Positions 52,815 through 60,959 of a stretch of 64,000 nucleotides of DNA are shown here, in pieces. Position numbers and translations under genes: made by a program. This DNA comes from Chryseobacterium indologenes (lineage in GTDB: Bacteria > Bacteroidota > Bacteroidia > Flavobacteriales > Weeksellaceae), in the NCBI RefSeq assembly GCF_018362995.1, contig NZ_CP074372.1:2480001-2544000 (forward strand). Reading direction: 5' to 3'. Numbering within the stretch: the stretch's first letter is position 1; each line of letters begins with the position of its first letter. The notes under the pieces were generated by a model that made no database searches, was not told where the DNA came from, and saw only the letters and a list, made by a program, of their open reading frames with translations.

Positions 52815-53819
52815 TTACGCTTCGGATAAAGAGTTCACAGCCTCTCTGAAAATTTCGTAAGATCTTAATCTTTTCTGATGGTCGTAGATATGGGAGTTGA
52901 TCATCAGTTCATCCACCTGGAATTTTTCCTGAAAATTTTTAAGCTTTTCCTGAACTTCATCCTGATCTCCGATAAAAGTATATCTCAGTTTCTGCAGAAC
53001 CATGGATTTTTCCATTGGTGACCAGATTTCGTCCATATCGTCAACAGGCGGAGCAAAAGGCTTTCTGTCGTTTCTTACAATATTGATGAAGGCCTGGAAT
53101 AAAGTAGTAGAGATTTTATGTGCTTCCTCAGAGGTTTCTGCTGCTACGCCATTTACGCAGGCAATAATATAAGGCTTATCCAGATATTTTGAAGGCTCAA
53201 AATGTTCTCTGTATATTTTAAAAGCCATTTCCATCTGCTCCGGAGCAAAATGTCCCGCAAATGCATAAGGTAAGCCAAGTTCCGCAGCCAGCCATGCACT
53301 ATCTGTACTTGATCCCAGAATATAAATGGGAACATCCAGCCCTTCCCCAGGAATAGCACGAACCATAGCATCTGAATTTTCCTTAGAAAAATAACGCTGA
53401 AGTTCCAGAATCTGTCTTGGAAACTGTTCATTAATAATAGCAGGATTTCTTCCCAATGCCTGAGCCGTCAATCCGTCAGTTCCGGGTGCTCTTCCAACCC
53501 CAAGATCTATTCTTCCGGGAAAAAGAGACTCCAGGGTACCGAACTGTTCTGCAATAATCAGAGAGCTGTGGTTCGGAAGCATAACACCGCCGGAACCCAC
53601 TCTGATTGTCTTCGTTCCGTTGGCAATAAAACCGATCAGAACTGAAGTAGCCGAGCTCGCAATACTTTCCATATTGTGATGCTCTGCCAGCCAAAATCTT
53701 TTATAGTTTAAATTTTCAGCATGGTTCGCTAATGATAAGCTGTCCTGAAAAGTATCGTGAATGCTTTTGCCTTGCTTTACCGGTGCAAGATCTAAAACAG
53801 AAATTTCAAAATTTTTCAT
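52815..53819 (-). CDS. LLM class flavin-dependent oxidoreductase
   Basis: A 334-residue luciferase-like TIM-barrel protein of the MsnO8-like group. It shows SVLDLAPVKQGKS, RFWLAEHHNMESIASSATSVLIG, VGSGGVMLPNHSSLIIAEQFGTLE and GRIDLGVGRAPGTDG, all typical. It uses FMN or F420; FMN is likely here, as F420 is not common in this phylum. It is directly upstream of ribB on the same strand but separated by the ribB promoter. Its substrate is not known. Confidence 0.9.
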   Translation of the reverse strand: MKNFEISVLDLAPVKQGKSIHDTFQDSLSLANHAENLNYKRFWLAEHHNMESIASSATSVLIGFIANGTKTIRVGSGGVMLPNHSSLIIAEQFGTLESLFPGRIDLGVGRAPGTDGLTAQALGRNPAIINEQFPRQILELQRYFSKENSDAMVRAIPGEGLDVPIYILGSSTDSAWLAAELGLPYAFAGHFAPEQMEMAFKIYREHFEPSKYLDKPYIIACVNGVAAETSEEAHKISTTLFQAFINIVRNDRKPFAPPVDDMDEIWSPMEKSMVLQKLRYTFIGDQDEVQEKLKNFQEKFQVDELMINSHIYDHQKRLRSYEIFREAVNSLSEA

Positions 53820-53858
53820 ATTGAGATGTTAATTTTTCTTTGGTCTGAAAAAACCATA

Positions 53859-53918
53859 CAAATTTAAAACATAAAATCTGCATTAGTTACTTTTTGTAAT
53901 TAATAAAACCGATCGGTT
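53859..53918 (-). promoter_or_regulatory. LLM gene promoter with upstream 12-bp perfect palindrome
   Basis: TAAATTTG on the minus strand (53859-53866) is the -7 element. A perfect palindrome AACCGATCGGTT lies upstream at 53907-53918. Its ACCG...CGGT form is like TetR-family operators. No such regulator is encoded in the window. Confidence 0.45.
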
Positions 53919-54083
53919 AATTCAGGGAAAAACTATTGGAATTAAAATTTTCTTTAGTTGATTTTAGTTATATGATTTTTGAATAAATACTTTACTAAAA
54001 TTTATAGAATTCAACAATAATAATTCAATAAAAAGAGAAATATTTATTATATTCGTATACCAAATCATTAAAAAAACTTTAAT

Positions 54084-54932
54084 ATGAACAAAAAAACCAA
54101 TGGGCTGTTTTCTCAGAAAATATTCTCAAAAAGAACTGTCCTTATGAGCATTATTATGACTGCAGTTCTAACATCATGTAGTAAGAATAATGAAGAAATC
54201 ACTTCAGAAGCTCAAACCAATGCTTTCAATGTTAAAAACGTTAAAAAAGGACAAATGAATGGTCAGGAAATCACTTATGAAAGAAAAAACGGAATGAATT
54301 TTTTCCAGGGAGATATTGTTTTGTCCGACAAACAACTGGCAGAAGGTAGTGAAGCCAATAAGGGCGGCGCTAGTTTTTCAAGATGGCCAAACGGTAAAAT
54401 TTATTACACCATTGCCAGTAACATGGGCTCTATCAATGTCAATAAAATCAATTCTGCAATCAGCGAGTACAACAACAAAACCAATACTCAGTGGATCTAC
54501 CGCACTAATCAGTCTAATTATGTTGAATTTATTTTTGGAAGTTCATCAGGATCGGATGGCTGGGCTCATATCGGTTATCAGGGAGGAAAACAAACCGTTT
54601 CTCTGGACCAGTATATTTCTGTAGGATCGGTAATTCATGAAATGGGACATACAGTAGGACTTTATCATGAGCATACCCGTAAAGACAGGGATCAATATGT
54701 AAAAATCCTGTGGAACAATATCCAGAGCGGGCAGTCTTATAATTTCAATATCTATAACTCAGGAACGGATATTGGCCCTTTTAATATTAATTCCGTGATG
54801 ATGTACTGGCCGACTTCTTATTCTAAAAATGGACTGCCAACTATCACAAGAGCGGATAATTCGAACTTTACGTATAACAGAACCGGTTTTACAACAGGAG
54901 ATATTAATACAATCAACACAATGTATCCTTAA
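54084..54932 (+). CDS. astacin-type M12A metalloprotease, lipoprotein (flavastacin-like)
   Basis: A 282-residue secreted zinc protease. The signal ends in a lipobox with LTSC. After a pro-region of about 65 residues comes the catalytic domain, with HEMGHTVGLYHEHTR (zinc ligands His185, His189, His195, base Glu186) and the Met-turn SVMMYWPTSYS with its Tyr. The domain order fits flavastacin, the astacin of this family of bacteria, but without the C-terminal lectin-like part. A TATATTCG word at 54048-54055 may be a variant -7 element. Confidence 0.92.
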   Translation: MNKKTNGLFSQKIFSKRTVLMSIIMTAVLTSCSKNNEEITSEAQTNAFNVKNVKKGQMNGQEITYERKNGMNFFQGDIVLSDKQLAEGSEANKGGASFSRWPNGKIYYTIASNMGSINVNKINSAISEYNNKTNTQWIYRTNQSNYVEFIFGSSSGSDGWAHIGYQGGKQTVSLDQYISVGSVIHEMGHTVGLYHEHTRKDRDQYVKILWNNIQSGQSYNFNIYNSGTDIGPFNINSVMMYWPTSYSKNGLPTITRADNSNFTYNRTGFTTGDINTINTMYP

Positions 54933-54954
54933 TTTTCAGGAACATGTGTAAATA

Positions 54955-54988
54955 AAAGAAAGAACTCTTATGAGTTCTTTTCTTTTTT
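54955..54988. terminator. bidirectional terminator astacin / Pif1-like helicase
   Basis: AAAGAACTC (54959-54967) pairs with GAGTTCTTT (54972-54980). The loop contains the stop codon of the leftward helicase gene. T-rich DNA follows on the plus strand. Confidence 0.75.
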
Positions 54989-57103
54989 ATAATTATAATG
55001 ATTGATCAGAATCCTGATTTCATTGAATTCAAAATGACTAGGGAGTGCGCTCTTCCACTCTGTGAGGGTTTCGTGCGGATTTTTGTAGAATTCATCCTCA
55101 AAAGCCCTGATTTTATCTGAAGTGATGACTCTTGCAATATCCAGCAATCCCTGTTCTGCAAATTTGGCTAAATGGCCAATCACCGTTTCTTTTACCAAAC
55201 CTCTTTCCAAAGCAATTTCACCGATAGTTTTTCCCTGTTCAAACAACTGGAACGTTAAAACCTGAGATGGAACTTTAGCGATTTTCAGATTGATTTCTTT
55301 ATCGTTCTTTTCATCTAAAAGTTTAGTTTCCAGAAGATAAATTTCTCTTAAACTATTCAGGTATTCTTCAATATCTTCCAGCCAGTTTTTGAATTCCTCG
55401 TTGTATTGTTTTAAACCTTTTGCTCCTTTTATTTCAGCATAAAATTCTTTCAAAGGATCGAAAATTTTATTTCTGGTTTCTGTAAAGAAGAAATTGACGG
55501 CTCCTTTTGATTTACTTTCAATTTCGGACCAGTCTTCTTTTTGTTCAATAAAATTATTGACTTTCTGGAAAATGATTCGTTCCAGCTTTTCAAAGATTTT
55601 CCCAAGGTTTACCGCTTCGTGTTTCAACTGAAGATAAAGCTGTTTAGTCTTGGCATGATCTATATTCTTGGTCACAATTGAAAGGTTATTCCACTCTTCT
55701 ACTTCTTTTAAAAACCATGTACAGTCAAGGGTACGAAGCACTTTTCTGATGCTGTAGTCATACTTCTCCTGATTCAGAATAGCTTCCACATGGTCGTTAG
55801 CAATAGTATCGGTATGAAAATGTAAAATCCTGTTATCCTTGAAAATAACTTCAGGGGTAATTTTTGATTTTAAAACAATTCCTTCGAGCGTTCTGCAACG
55901 GGATAAAGCTACATATACCTGACCGGCTGTAAAACTTTTCCCAGCATCAATGATTACTTTATCAAACGTAAGTCCCTGACTTTTATGAATGGTAACGGCC
56001 CAGGCCAGTTTTATCGGAAACTGTTCAAAACTGCCCAATACCTCTTCCTGGATATTTTTATCGGTATCAAGGAAATATTTTTTCTGTTCCCAGGTTTCTC
56101 TTTTAACTATAATTTCACTTTCACTTCCATCCAGAGCAACACGAATTTCATTTTCATCCAATCCAATGATCTCTCCTAGTTTCCCGTTGAAATATTTCTT
56201 TTCTCCGGAAATATCATTTCGGATAAACATGATCTGCGCTCCGATTTTCAATTCTAAAAACTGTTCGTTTGGAAACTGGTTTTCTTTAAAATCACCTACA
56301 AGTTTAGCTTCATAAATCTGAGGGTCTACCTTGATCTCCGCCAGTTTTTCCAGATTGATTTCATCAGCCATTTTATTGTGAGAGCACAGGTATACATAAG
56401 ATTCTTTCCCCATGTCAAAATCAGGATCGTATCTTTCATTAAGGTGGTTAAAATCTATATTATCCACATCACCATCTCGGATAGCATTCAGAATCGACAG
56501 AAATCCCTGGTCAGACTGTCTGTAAACTTTTGTCAGTTCAATGGTAACAATCGGGATTTCCTTAATGGCATGGCTGTCAAAGAAGAAAGGTGAATTGTAA
56601 TACATTTTCAGAATATGCTCATCCCTTACCACAGGCGGAAGCTGGAACAAATCTCCAATGAAGAGCATCTGCACCCCTCCGAATCTTTGATTATTTCTTC
56701 TGATAAATCTCAAAGAAAAATCCATCATATCCAGAACATCAGCTCTCAACATTGAGACCTCATCAATGATAATGATCTCAACTTCTCTCAGAAGTTTAAG
56801 TTTATCTTTACGGTATTTGAAATGGGGCATCAGATCGGCAATATTATTCGCCAAACTGGTGTCTATTCTTTCTGTCGTAGGAAGAAAAGTTCTCAACGGC
56901 AGCCCAAACATGGAATGAATTGTAACGCCTCCCGCATTGATTGCAGCAATTCCCGTGGGTGCTACTACAATATGCTTTTTCTTTGTACGTCTTACAAAAT
57001 CATTGAGAAATGTCGTTTTACCTGTTCCGGCTTTCCCGGTCAGAAAAACACTTCTGTTCGTATATTCTATTAAGTCAAAAAAATGATTGTTCATCGTTGT
57101 CAA
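54968..57103 (-). CDS. Pif1-like helicase with C-terminal helix-turn-helix domain
   Basis: A 711-residue superfamily 1 DNA helicase. Walker A is GKAGTGKTTF at about 23-32, Walker B is IIIDEVSML, and motif III is GDLFQLPPV. The second RecA domain has WAVTIHKSQGLTFD and YVALSRCRTL. The rest (about 430-711) has no enzyme domain until the HTH-type segment FEQGKTIGEIALERGLVKET near 636-655, as in the helicase HTH_40 family. It probably acts in replication or recombination, with the HTH binding DNA. Its start lies 73 bp from the divergent lipoprotein gene. Confidence 0.9.
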   Translation of the reverse strand: MTTMNNHFFDLIEYTNRSVFLTGKAGTGKTTFLNDFVRRTKKKHIVVAPTGIAAINAGGVTIHSMFGLPLRTFLPTTERIDTSLANNIADLMPHFKYRKDKLKLLREVEIIIIDEVSMLRADVLDMMDFSLRFIRRNNQRFGGVQMLFIGDLFQLPPVVRDEHILKMYYNSPFFFDSHAIKEIPIVTIELTKVYRQSDQGFLSILNAIRDGDVDNIDFNHLNERYDPDFDMGKESYVYLCSHNKMADEINLEKLAEIKVDPQIYEAKLVGDFKENQFPNEQFLELKIGAQIMFIRNDISGEKKYFNGKLGEIIGLDENEIRVALDGSESEIIVKRETWEQKKYFLDTDKNIQEEVLGSFEQFPIKLAWAVTIHKSQGLTFDKVIIDAGKSFTAGQVYVALSRCRTLEGIVLKSKITPEVIFKDNRILHFHTDTIANDHVEAILNQEKYDYSIRKVLRTLDCTWFLKEVEEWNNLSIVTKNIDHAKTKQLYLQLKHEAVNLGKIFEKLERIIFQKVNNFIEQKEDWSEIESKSKGAVNFFFTETRNKIFDPLKEFYAEIKGAKGLKQYNEEFKNWLEDIEEYLNSLREIYLLETKLLDEKNDKEINLKIAKVPSQVLTFQLFEQGKTIGEIALERGLVKETVIGHLAKFAEQGLLDIARVITSDKIRAFEDEFYKNPHETLTEWKSALPSHFEFNEIRILINHYNYKKEKNS

Positions 57104-57176
57104 AAATACGGAAATGAATTTGAATTTCTTACCTTGGCATAAGTTTTGAAAATTCTTAAAAAGAAAAAAGTTTATT

Positions 57177-57629
57177 GTGAAAAAAATATTCTTCTATTTC
57201 CCTGTGATAGTATTAAGTACTACATTAACTATGGTTTCCTGTAATACTTCAAAAAACACCAATATCAATCTTCCTGTAGATATCGCAGACAGACCTGCTG
57301 ATGAAGACAGCCAGAAGTATGAGCAGGCACAGCTGGATAAATTAAAAGCCTCTATTGAGTCTGAAGTGTCCGGAGAAAAATGTACGGATGCCAGTGAATG
57401 GGCGTTTGCGCCCATGGGAGCAAAATCCTGTGGCGGACCTCAGCAATATATTGCTTATCCAAAGAAAATAGAAGCTACTTTCTTACAGAGAGTGAATGAT
57501 TACACGGAAAAAGTAAAAACTTTTAATGAAAAATATAATATCATGTCGGACTGTGTAGCCATCACACCTCCTACCTCTTTGAAATGTATTCATGGAAAAA
57601 TCAGACTGATCACGCCTGACAATAACTAA
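57177..57629 (+). CDS. hypothetical lipoprotein (150 aa), GTG start
   Basis: The frame begins with GTG followed by a Lys-rich signal peptide and a lipobox ending TMVSC. The mature part has four Cys (in GEKCTDAS, AKSCGG, MSDCVA and SLKCIHG), which could form two disulfides in the periplasm or at the surface. The pattern EWAFAPMGAKSCGGPQQYIAYP is striking and suggests a conserved small domain, but I have no name for it. It is followed by a terminator. Confidence 0.8.
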   Translation: MKKIFFYFPVIVLSTTLTMVSCNTSKNTNINLPVDIADRPADEDSQKYEQAQLDKLKASIESEVSGEKCTDASEWAFAPMGAKSCGGPQQYIAYPKKIEATFLQRVNDYTEKVKTFNEKYNIMSDCVAITPPTSLKCIHGKIRLITPDNN

Positions 57630-57658
57630 CAATAAAACAAAGGTTCTATATCAAATCG

Positions 57659-57690
57659 AAAAAGCTCTGTCGCAGGACAGAGCTTTTATA
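57659..57690 (+). terminator. terminator of the 150-aa lipoprotein gene
   Basis: AAAAGCTCTGTC (57660-57671) pairs with GACAGAGCTTTT (57676-57687). Confidence 0.88.
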
Positions 57691-57710
57691 TTTACAAGAT
57701 CAATTGAAAA

Positions 57711-58247
57711 TTAAAATTGATGATCTTTAACGTTTTCCTTATACCATGAAGAGTATTTGACATAATTATTTGCAATTCTGTCTACTTCACCTTCCAGTAA
57801 CTGAGCATTGATATCTTTGATTTTTTTCGCTGGAACTCCACCCCATACTTCTCCGGATTTGATATGAGTACCCTGGGTTACTACAGAACCTGCTCCTACA
57901 ATAGAATTTTCTTCCACCAAACAGTCATCCATTACAATAGCTCCCATCCCGATCAGAACATTATCTTTAATAGTGCATCCATGAACAATTGCGTTATGCC
58001 CGATAGAAACATTATTTCCGATATTCAGAGGACTTTTCTGATAGGTACAATGCAGCATTGCATTATCCTGAACATTTACCTTGTCGCCCATTTTAATATA
58101 ATGAACATCGCCTCTGATCACAGCATTATACCAAACGCTGCAGTCTCTTCCCATCGTAACATCACCAATAATAGTAGCGGTTTCTGCTAAAAAAGTGTTC
58201 TCTCCGATCTGTGGTGCTTTTCCTAAAAGTTCTTTTATAAGTGCCAT
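57711..58247 (-). CDS. gamma-carbonic anhydrase family protein
   Basis: A 178-residue left-handed beta-helix protein. I take ATG 58247 as start; the extra 11 codons upstream are not like the family. The three zinc ligands are visible as His66 (AMLHC), His84 (IGHNA) and His89 (IVHG), with Arg45 in IRGDV. The catalytic Glu of the archaeal Cam enzyme is not obvious, as in most bacterial YrdA-like proteins, so activity is uncertain. It is transcribed alone. Confidence 0.92.
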   Translation of the reverse strand: MALIKELLGKAPQIGENTFLAETATIIGDVTMGRDCSVWYNAVIRGDVHYIKMGDKVNVQDNAMLHCTYQKSPLNIGNNVSIGHNAIVHGCTIKDNVLIGMGAIVMDDCLVEENSIVGAGSVVTQGTHIKSGEVWGGVPAKKIKDINAQLLEGEVDRIANNYVKYSSWYKENVKDHQF

Positions 58248-58414
58248 AATATTAATTTGAAAATTTGAAAATATGCCCAATTGAAAATAGTTATCTTCTG
58301 CCTTATAATTTGTGGTATCTAACTTCTAAATTACAGCGATAGCAAAAATCTAACTCTCAATTCTCAGCTTCTAACTTCTAATGCGTATTTTTGTATCTCA
58401 AATTTAACGAAAAA

Positions 58415-59293
58415 ATGCGTACCGTACTTATAGAACCTACCGAAAACCCGAAAGTAATGAAATTTGTTGCAGATTACAATCTCATTCCTGGGTCTTTAGA
58501 GTTGGACAGAAATTCAGATATATCAGAAATTCCTTTGGCACAGGAGCTTTTCAATTATCCGTTTGTGGAAAGAATTTTCATTACGGCTAATTTTGTAGCT
58601 GTGGCAAAACAGGATACCATAGAATGGGAACATGTAGCTGAAAGTCTGAAAAACGTGATTGAGGATGAATTATTGGCTAACCCAAGAATTTATCTTCAGA
58701 AGAAAAAAGAAATGTATCAGATCTATGCTGAAATGACTCCGAATCCTAATGTAATGAAATTTGTTTCAAACAAATTGCTGATGGATGGTTTTGTGGAAGT
58801 AAAATCAGTTGAAGCTGCTGAGGAAGTTCCTTTGGCACAGGCAATCTTTAAAGAATTTGAATTTACAAAAGAAGTTTTCATTTCTGATAATTTTGTAGCA
58901 GTTACCAGAGACAATTCTGTAGAATGGCACCAGGTGATGATGACTGTTCGTGCGCTTATTGCCGAGTATCTTCAAAACGGAGGTGAAATTTCTAAAATAG
59001 AACCGCAGAAACATGAAAACCCTGTTGAAAAGATCATCAACAGAGATTATACGGAAGATGAGCAGAAAATTTCTGACATTTTAAATGAATATGTAGCGCC
59101 TGCAGTAGAAAATGATGGTGGAAAAATTTCACTAATGGAATATGACCAGGAGAGTAAAACTGCAAAAATGCTTCTACAGGGAGCTTGCTCAGGCTGCCCA
59201 AGTTCTACGGCTACTTTGAAAAACGGAATTGAAAATATTTTAAAACAATTCGTTCCGGATCTGGTAGAAAAAGTAGAAGCTGTAAACGGATAA
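58415..59293 (+). CDS. NifU-like Fe-S scaffold/carrier with two Nfu N-domains
   Basis: A 292-residue iron-sulfur carrier. The Nfu N-terminal domain occurs twice (about 1-85 and 105-190), each with P-N-x-x-V/K-M-K-F, IPLAQ/VPLAQ and NFVAV. The NifU domain follows with Cys258 and Cys261 in GACSGCPSS, which holds the cluster in a dimer. I start at ATG 58415; an earlier TTG would add eight unlike residues. Gaps of 12 and 15 bp link it to the reductase and hemH, forming an iron-related operon. Confidence 0.93.
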   Translation: MRTVLIEPTENPKVMKFVADYNLIPGSLELDRNSDISEIPLAQELFNYPFVERIFITANFVAVAKQDTIEWEHVAESLKNVIEDELLANPRIYLQKKKEMYQIYAEMTPNPNVMKFVSNKLLMDGFVEVKSVEAAEEVPLAQAIFKEFEFTKEVFISDNFVAVTRDNSVEWHQVMMTVRALIAEYLQNGGEISKIEPQKHENPVEKIINRDYTEDEQKISDILNEYVAPAVENDGGKISLMEYDQESKTAKMLLQGACSGCPSSTATLKNGIENILKQFVPDLVEKVEAVNG

Positions 59294-59305
59294 TTCAGTT
59301 TTAAA

Positions 59306-59833
59306 ATGCCTCCCCAAAAGAAAATTGTCGTTATTATTGGAAGTGCTTCGGAGAACTCCAGCAATCAGAAACTGATGGAGCAGGTACTGGAAAAGATAGA
59401 AAATACAGATTTTCTGATGTATAATAATCTTGCTGTTCTTCCTCATTTTGATACTGCAATAACGGATGAGAATATTCCGGATGAAGTTCTGAAGATCAGA
59501 GAAGTTATTAAAAATTCAGCAGGTGTAATATTTTCCACTCCGGAATATATTTTCAGTATTCCCGGCAGATTAAAAAATATGTTGGAATGGTGTGTTTCTA
59601 CAACGATCTTTTCTGATAAGCCGGTTGCAGTGATTACCGCTTCAGCCAGTGGAGAAAAAGGCCATGAAGAGTTATTGATGATTTTAAAGACTCTTGGAGC
59701 AACAACAGATGATAAACATCAGGCATTAATAAAGGGGATAAAAGGCAAATTTGACAGCAATGGCTTACTGGAAAGTAATACCTTTGCTAAAGTATCAAAA
59801 TTAGTAGCAGATTTTACAACGTCTGTTTCATAA
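59306..59833 (+). CDS. NADPH-dependent FMN reductase family protein
   Basis: A 175-residue flavodoxin-fold oxidoreductase. It has the phosphate-binding IIGSASENSSNQKLME near the start, VIFSTPEYIFSIPGRLKNMLEW, the family hallmark, and AVITASASGEKGHEEL. It may reduce FMN, quinones or ferric complexes. Its place between a Fe-S carrier and ferrochelatase suggests a role in supplying ferrous iron, but this is inference. Confidence 0.9.
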   Translation: MPPQKKIVVIIGSASENSSNQKLMEQVLEKIENTDFLMYNNLAVLPHFDTAITDENIPDEVLKIREVIKNSAGVIFSTPEYIFSIPGRLKNMLEWCVSTTIFSDKPVAVITASASGEKGHEELLMILKTLGATTDDKHQALIKGIKGKFDSNGLLESNTFAKVSKLVADFTTSVS

Positions 59834-59848
59834 TTAAAAATTAGAATA

Positions 59849-60877
59849 TTGAATAATAAAGGAATTTTACTGGTCAACCTCGGATCACCGAGATCAACCT
59901 CTGTAAACGACGTAAAGGAATATCTTGATGAATTTTTGATGGATGAAAGAGTAATCGATTACCGTTGGATCTTTCGTGCTCTTCTTGTACAGGGAATCAT
60001 CCTGAAAACAAGACCTGCCAAATCTGCTGAAGCTTATAAAACGGTTTGGACAGATGAAGGTTCACCACTGATTGTCATTACTGAAAAAATTCAGAAAAAA
60101 CTTCAGAAACTGGTAGATGTTCCCGTGGAAATAGGAATGAGATATGCAGAACCCAGCATTGAAACCGGTATTCAGAAACTGGTAGATCAGGGAATTACTG
60201 AGATCGTTCTTTTCCCTTTATATCCTCAATATGCCATGAGTACTACGGAAACGGTAATTGAAAAGGCAGAAGAAGTAAGAAAAAAGAAATTTCCGAAAGT
60301 AAAGATCAATTATATTCAGCCTTTTTACAACAGGGATATTTATATCAACTGTCTGGCGGAAAGTATTAAAGAGAAACTTCCTGAAAATTTTGATGCCCTG
60401 CAGTTTTCTTATCATGGAGTTCCGGAAAGACATATTTATAAGACAGATCCTACCAAGACCTGTAATCTTAATGACTGCTGTTCCAGAGACGATAATCCGA
60501 GCCATCAGTTCTGTTATCGCCATCAATGCTATAACACAACACAGCGTGTTATTGAGAAACTGAATTTACCTAAAGAAAAAACAATCGTTTCTTTCCAGTC
60601 AAGATTAGGAAAAGATAAATGGATTGAACCATATACCGACGAAACGTTGGAAACAATTGGTAAAAAAGGGATAAAAAACCTGGCCATAGTATGCCCGGCA
60701 TTCGTTTCTGACTGTCTTGAAACCCTGGAAGAAATTTCTGTAGAAGGAAAAGAACAGTTTATGCACGGAGGCGGAGAAAATTTCCATTATATCCCATGTC
60801 TGAATGATGAGGACCGATGGATTGAAGTCGTAAAAATCCTTTGTGAGGAAAAACTGAATGATTTTTATTTGGTATAA
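59849..60877 (+). CDS. hemH: ferrochelatase, TTG start
   Basis: Inserts Fe2+ into protoporphyrin IX, the final haem step. The 342-residue protein starts at TTG 59849, since GILLVNLGSP follows directly. The catalytic His189 is in SYHGVPERH, and CPAFVSDCLETLEEI at 282-296 gives the conserved Glu. Between them is an insert with five Cys (205, 210, 211, 222, 227), which may bind a 2Fe-2S cluster as reported for some bacterial ferrochelatases. It is the last gene of the nfu unit. Confidence 0.95.
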   Translation: MNNKGILLVNLGSPRSTSVNDVKEYLDEFLMDERVIDYRWIFRALLVQGIILKTRPAKSAEAYKTVWTDEGSPLIVITEKIQKKLQKLVDVPVEIGMRYAEPSIETGIQKLVDQGITEIVLFPLYPQYAMSTTETVIEKAEEVRKKKFPKVKINYIQPFYNRDIYINCLAESIKEKLPENFDALQFSYHGVPERHIYKTDPTKTCNLNDCCSRDDNPSHQFCYRHQCYNTTQRVIEKLNLPKEKTIVSFQSRLGKDKWIEPYTDETLETIGKKGIKNLAIVCPAFVSDCLETLEEISVEGKEQFMHGGGENFHYIPCLNDEDRWIEVVKILCEEKLNDFYLV

Positions 60878-60898
60878 TTTACTTCATTCAAAATATAC

Positions 60899-60932
60899 AA
60901 ATGGCCACAAGTAATTCTTGTGGCCATTTTGC
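60899..60932. terminator. terminator of hemH (bidirectional)
   Basis: AAATGGCCACAAG (60899-60911) pairs perfectly with CTTGTGGCCATTT (60917-60929), between convergent genes. Confidence 0.92.
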
Positions 60933-60959
60933 TAAATATATTAAAATTAAATTTGGTGT

